Source: Bacillota bacterium
GTDB lineage: Bacteria > Bacillota_I > Bacilli_A > RFN20 > CAG-826
DNA length: 7,236 nt
Assembly: GCA_003501485.1 (NCBI GenBank)
Contig: DNPJ01000053.1
Coordinates: 1 to 7,236 of the forward strand
Direction: 5' to 3'
The position numbers and the translations under genes are program-made. Below, piece by piece: positions 5,067 through 7,236 of the stretch. The number at the start of each line of letters is the position of its first letter. Positions within the stretch are counted from its first letter, which is position 1. A model generated the notes under the pieces. That model was not told where the DNA came from. It did not search any database and saw nothing but the letters and a program-made list of their open reading frames with translations.

Positions 5067-5570
5067 TTATTTCTTTTGTGGTTCAGGGCAATAGAAATTG
5101 CATTTAATATTTGGATAAACAAGAAGTCCGTTATAAATAGCAACAAGAATGCCAAGAACAATAATAATTACAAAACCAGCTACATATCTACTTGTTTCAG
5201 TTGCAAGAAGATAAATAATTTGAATAACGAATGCAAGTGTAAACACTCCACCAGCGGCATTGATATATCCTAATGAAATCATTGGATTTAATTTTTGTTT
5301 TGCGAATAGATAAGGAATGGCTTTATAAATTGTTACCACAGCAAGCACAATAATAATTGTGGCTTCAAAGAAATAAAACATTCCCGCAATTTGATTATTG
5401 TTAAATGCATTTACAATTATAGGTTCGTGTGTAACAACATCTTCTCCAGTTCCGCTTGTTTGATAAAGTATTAATCCAATTACGACTAGGATCACTTCAA
5501 CAGCACTGCCAAGAGCAAGTAGCAAAGAGAAAAGGCGGAAGTTATTTAATTTTTTTAATAATTCTTTCAT
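5067..5570 (-). CDS. Small four-helix membrane protein of unknown function
   Basis: I place the start at the ATG of 5568-5570 (MKELLKKLNN, 167 residues). GAGGT lies five bases before it. An upstream in-frame ATG (5580-5582) is itself part of that ribosome site (ATGAGGTTG), so the longer 171-residue reading is less likely. Four membrane helices are predicted at about 13-36, 63-86, 98-122 and 128-151, with an outward-facing polar loop (37-62). The C-terminus is short and polar and carries two cysteines four residues apart (C157 and C161, CNFYC). No enzymatic or transporter motif is visible and the family is not recognised. It has its own promoter with a cre-like site upstream. No T-rich terminator follows, so some read-through toward the next membrane gene is possible. 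Confidence 0.8.
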   Translation of the reverse strand: MKELLKKLNNFRLFSLLLALGSAVEVILVVIGLILYQTSGTGEDVVTHEPIIVNAFNNNQIAGMFYFFEATIIIVLAVVTIYKAIPYLFAKQKLNPMISLGYINAAGGVFTLAFVIQIIYLLATETSRYVAGFVIIIVLGILVAIYNGLLVYPNIKCNFYCPEPQKK

Positions 5571-5597
5571 ATTCAACCTCATTTAATTACATTAATA

Positions 5598-5625
5598 ATT
5601 ATATTGATAATTTAATAAATAACAA
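5598..5625 (-). promoter_or_regulatory. Promoter of the 167-residue membrane protein gene
   Basis: The -10 is a perfect TATAAT (5598-5603) and the -35 is TTGTTA (5620-5625), with a 16-bp spacer. The predicted start is near 5591, about 20 bases before the chosen ATG, which supports the shorter reading of the gene. Confidence 0.62.
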
Positions 5626-5632
5626 CAACGAA

Positions 5633-5648
5633 TTGTAAGCGTTTACGA
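5633..5648. promoter_or_regulatory. cre-like operator (LacI/CcpA-type site)
   Basis: TTGTAAGCGTTTACGA matches 15 of 16 positions of the commonly used CcpA cre pattern WTGNAANCGNWNNCWW, with the central CG and flanking GTAA/TTAC arms intact. It lies just upstream of the -35 at 5620-5625 (centre about -50 from the predicted start) and downstream of the XRE gene's terminator. It therefore most likely controls the 167-residue membrane protein gene. Other LacI-family proteins use similar sites, so CcpA itself is inferred. Confidence 0.55.
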
Positions 5649-5660
5649 TATATTACAAAC

Positions 5661-5684
5661 AAAAAATGAGGAATTACCCTCATT
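5661..5684 (-). terminator. Intrinsic terminator of the XRE regulator gene
   Basis: A 7-bp stem, AATGAGG (5665-5671) and CCTCATT (5678-5684), has a six-base loop. On the minus strand it is followed by six T residues (5666 to 5661). The stem overlaps the TAA stop codon of the gene it terminates. Confidence 0.85.
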
Positions 5685-6483
5685 AATCGTTTTCTTTTTT
5701 ATTTTGAATAGCTTTTTCAATTCCGCCAACAATAATGTAGTAAGCTGGAATTGCAAGAAATATCACCCATGTTGGATGCCATAAACCAAAACATAATCCG
5801 CATATGAGATAGGCGTTAGTAGTTAAGAAAGCAATATTAAACTTTTTTGCTTTTTTATTTAATATTGCATCAACAATTGATGAAACAATAAACGGAACAA
5901 AGAACACCATCCATCCAAGAGCCCATCCTGAATTAGATGCTCCATAAGTCCAACTTGTATTCAATAAAAATCCCATCAACAAATATGCTACTAAAGCAAG
6001 AATAAGGGTACCAAGAAATACTATAGATGTAACTCTCTTTTCCTTTTTGTCATCTTCAGGATATTCAAAGTGTCCTTTACCAATATGAACTTCTTTTCCA
6101 TCTTCATCAATTACGTGAATGTGACCAAGTCCGATATCGACATGTTCTTTATCGTTATGAACATATATATGTCCTGGACCAATACTTACTTGTTCTTTTC
6201 CTTTATCTTCAGACGAAGATTCTTTTTCATCCTTTTCAGATTCTTTTTCTTTTGTTTCTTTAGCAATGTCTTCAACTGATTGATCGGTGTTTAATAAATC
6301 ATCTAGTGATACACCATAGATTTTTGCTAAACAAATAAGATTATCTGTATCAGGACTTGCTTCTGCGCGTTCCCATTTACTTACAGCTTGTCTTGATAAT
6401 CCTAATTTATCAGCGAGTTCTTCTTGACTTAAGTTGTTTTTCTTTCTTAATTCTACTAAGCGATTTGCGATTTCAATATTCAT
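5683..6483 (-). CDS. Membrane-anchored XRE-family transcriptional regulator with His/Gly repeat module
   Basis: The 266 residues make four parts. Residues 4-65 are a Cro/C1-type HTH (LVELRKKNNLSQEELADKLG, recognition helix around SRQAVSKWERA at 30-40). Residues 67-97 are a Lys/Glu/Ser-rich flexible linker. Residues 99-141 hold three short repeats, VSIGPGHIYV, VDIGLGHIHV and VHIGKGHFEY, spaced 16-17 residues apart. Residues 151-260 form four membrane helices (about 151-173, 187-208, 214-234 and 239-258). The HTH places the N-terminus in the cytoplasm, so this looks like a one-component regulator tethered to the membrane. The repeats, with a conserved Gly-His pair in each, could be a sensing or oligomerisation module. 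The ATG follows AAGGAG with a ten-base gap. The gene has repeated GTTGC half-sites upstream, suggesting autoregulation, and its own terminator. Domain calls are firm; ligand and targets are unknown. Confidence 0.9.
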   Translation of the reverse strand: MNIEIANRLVELRKKNNLSQEELADKLGLSRQAVSKWERAEASPDTDNLICLAKIYGVSLDDLLNTDQSVEDIAKETKEKESEKDEKESSSEDKGKEQVSIGPGHIYVHNDKEHVDIGLGHIHVIDEDGKEVHIGKGHFEYPEDDKKEKRVTSIVFLGTLILALVAYLLMGFLLNTSWTYGASNSGWALGWMVFFVPFIVSSIVDAILNKKAKKFNIAFLTTNAYLICGLCFGLWHPTWVIFLAIPAYYIIVGGIEKAIQNKKEND

Positions 6484-6512
6484 AATTTTACTTCTCCTTC
6501 GTTTCTGGAATT

Positions 6513-6540
6513 ATCATAACTTAGTTGCGTTTGGTTGCAC
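6513..6540 (-). promoter_or_regulatory. Possible promoter of the XRE regulator gene
   Basis: TATGAT (6513-6518), one mismatch from the -10 consensus, lies 16 bp from GTGCAA (6535-6540), a poor -35. The predicted start near 6506 would leave a 23-base leader with a good ribosome site. The -35 and spacer coincide with one of the two GTTGC-rich elements. The call is tentative because the -35 is weak. Confidence 0.35.
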
Positions 6541-6580
6541 TACCAATTCTAGTTTTCATTTTAGCAACTATTGGTTGCAA
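6521..6580. promoter_or_regulatory. Two related GTTGC-containing elements upstream of the XRE gene (candidate autoregulatory operators)
   Basis: On the minus strand the 20-bp blocks 6580-6561 and 6540-6521 agree at 14 of 20 positions, sharing TGCAACCAA at one end and CTAA at the other, and start 40 bp apart. Block 6561-6580 contains an inverted pair GCAAC/GTTGC (6564-6568 and 6574-6578); the other has the same half-site as direct copies at 6524-6528 and 6534-6538. The placement over and upstream of the weak promoter suits binding by the adjacent XRE regulator. Confidence 0.5.
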
Positions 6581-6631
6581 AAGGTGTTTTATCAATAAAA
6601 ATTAAGCAAAATAATAAATAAATCTTAAAAA

Positions 6632-7192
6632 TTATTCTTGTTGATAACGTTTTTTATAAAAATCGAATAAGAAATATATTGTTGGTGAAAGCAAAGCGTT
6701 AATACCAAATTCAATTAAGAAATTAATCCCAATTGCAGTTAAAAATAAATATTCAACGCTTCCAAAAATATCCATAAAGAATATAACTGATCCAAGCGCA
6801 AATAAACCTGTATTAATTATTGGAACAAGTAAGGAAGCTAATATGACTCCAAATATACGTAACTTCCCTTTCTTAAAAATCATCGGTATAAATCCTGTAA
6901 CAACACCTGCAATAGTAGTTTTAAGCAAACAAATAAATACTGTTGCGACTGGATTATATGGCATAAAAGTGCCTAAAGTAGATGGAGCAGTTAAGACAAT
7001 TGCTCCATTAACAAGCCCTAAAAATCCACCCGCAATTGGGCCATATAAAAGAGCACCTAAAACAATCGGTGTCAATGATAATGTGATATTAACAGGACCA
7101 AAGGAAATATAGTTTGATAAAAGTTGAAGGACAACCACTAAAGCGGTGAATAAAGCTGTCCCTGATAATTTTCTAATATTTTCGTTTTTCAT
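6632..7192 (-). CDS. ECF transporter S component (substrate-binding membrane subunit)
   Basis: The 186-residue protein is very hydrophobic, with about six membrane helices: about 11-29, 36-52, 54-70, 82-104, 112-138 and 148-176. It has the S-component features SGTALFTALVVVLQLL with an A13xxxA17 pattern in helix 1, ITLSLTPIVLGALLYGPIAGGFLGLVNG across helices 2-3, and a basic C-terminus. In group II ECF systems such S components bind a vitamin or other micronutrient and share a common EcfA-EcfA'-EcfT energising module. The helix-1 alanines contact EcfT. No ATPase or EcfT gene is in the window, which fits a stand-alone S component using a module encoded elsewhere. The substrate cannot be read from sequence; the conserved-looking loop with PYNP (78-81) gives no firm clue. 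The ATG follows AAGGT with a short four-base gap. The 148 bases downstream contain no convincing terminator before the XRE gene. Confidence 0.85.
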   Translation of the reverse strand: MKNENIRKLSGTALFTALVVVLQLLSNYISFGPVNITLSLTPIVLGALLYGPIAGGFLGLVNGAIVLTAPSTLGTFMPYNPVATVFICLLKTTIAGVVTGFIPMIFKKGKLRIFGVILASLLVPIINTGLFALGSVIFFMDIFGSVEYLFLTAIGINFLIEFGINALLSPTIYFLFDFYKKRYQQE

Positions 7193-7236
7193 AATTACCT
7201 TCTACTAGGTGTATAAATCAAATAAAATAAACCACC
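7193..7236 (-). other. Truncated leader of the ECF S-component gene
   Basis: Only 44 bases upstream of the start are present. On the minus strand ACCT (7206 to 7203) can pair with AGGT of the ribosome site (about 7200 to 7197), and GGTG at the window edge can pair with CACC near 7208-7205. Such alternatives could sequester or free the ribosome site. No known riboswitch core is visible in so short a piece, and no promoter can be assigned. Confidence 0.2.

Noticed and set aside
5683..6483. XRE protein as a phage repressor marking a prophage
   Set aside because: It has a large membrane domain and no phage genes, integrase or att-like repeats are nearby; it fits a chromosomal membrane-bound regulator.
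7193..7236. Riboswitch controlling the ECF S component
   Set aside because: Only 44 bases are available, and none match a preQ1 core I could recognise or any other known aptamer; short alternative pairings alone are not enough.
1..7236. Mycoplasma-type genetic code (UGA as Trp)
   Set aside because: TGA serves as the stop of the ATPase gene, and Trp codons checked in nusA and the XRE gene are TGG; reading frames are intact with the standard bacterial code.

Overview
This is a low-GC, AT-rich bacterial window in which every supported gene lies on the minus strand, so gene order runs from high to low coordinates. Shine-Dalgarno sequences are strong, promoters are clear sigma-A type, and intrinsic terminators are classical. 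The rimP-nusA-ylxR-infB order points to a Firmicutes (Bacilli-like) chromosome. Trp is encoded by TGG where checked (nusA, the XRE gene) and TGA ends the ATPase gene. The standard bacterial code therefore fits and a UGA-Trp mollicute is unlikely. The missing ylxQ and the long acidic NusA tail suggest a lineage near the Erysipelotrichales/Acholeplasma/RF39 groups, but that placement is inference.

Right part (7236 to about 4500, transcribed leftward): an ECF-transporter substrate-binding S component comes first. Next is an unusual XRE-type regulator that combines an N-terminal HTH, a His/Gly-rich repeat module and four membrane helices. Two small four-helix membrane proteins of unknown function follow, each with its own promoter. 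A cre-like (LacI/CcpA-type) operator precedes the first of these promoters, and a perfect 16-bp palindrome precedes the second. Intrinsic terminators close the XRE gene and the second small membrane gene.

Middle (about 4500 to 3066): a single AAA_14/DUF4143-type ATPase gene. Its strong promoter lies between two identical 41-bp nested palindromes set 85 bp apart. An 11-bp piece of the same palindrome recurs in inverted orientation beyond the 3' end of the ATPase gene, overlapping the -35 region of the next operon. This is the most unusual part of the window.

Left part (about 3033 to 1): the transcription/translation operon rimP-nusA-ylxR-infB, with infB running off the window edge. Its promoter is followed by a short structured leader: a GAAA-capped hairpin, then a 10-bp terminator-like hairpin just before the rimP ribosome site, with a possible competing hairpin. 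This resembles an attenuator, and negative control of the operon by NusA itself is a natural hypothesis. The operon genes are tightly packed, with each stop codon at or next to the following Shine-Dalgarno sequence. They supply 30S maturation (RimP), transcription elongation/termination (NusA), an RNA-binding modulator (YlxR) and translation initiation (IF2).

No intergenic stretch exceeds 300 bases. The longest, 4317-4541, holds the palindromes, the ATPase promoter and a terminator. I saw no tRNA, rRNA, CRISPR array or transposase.
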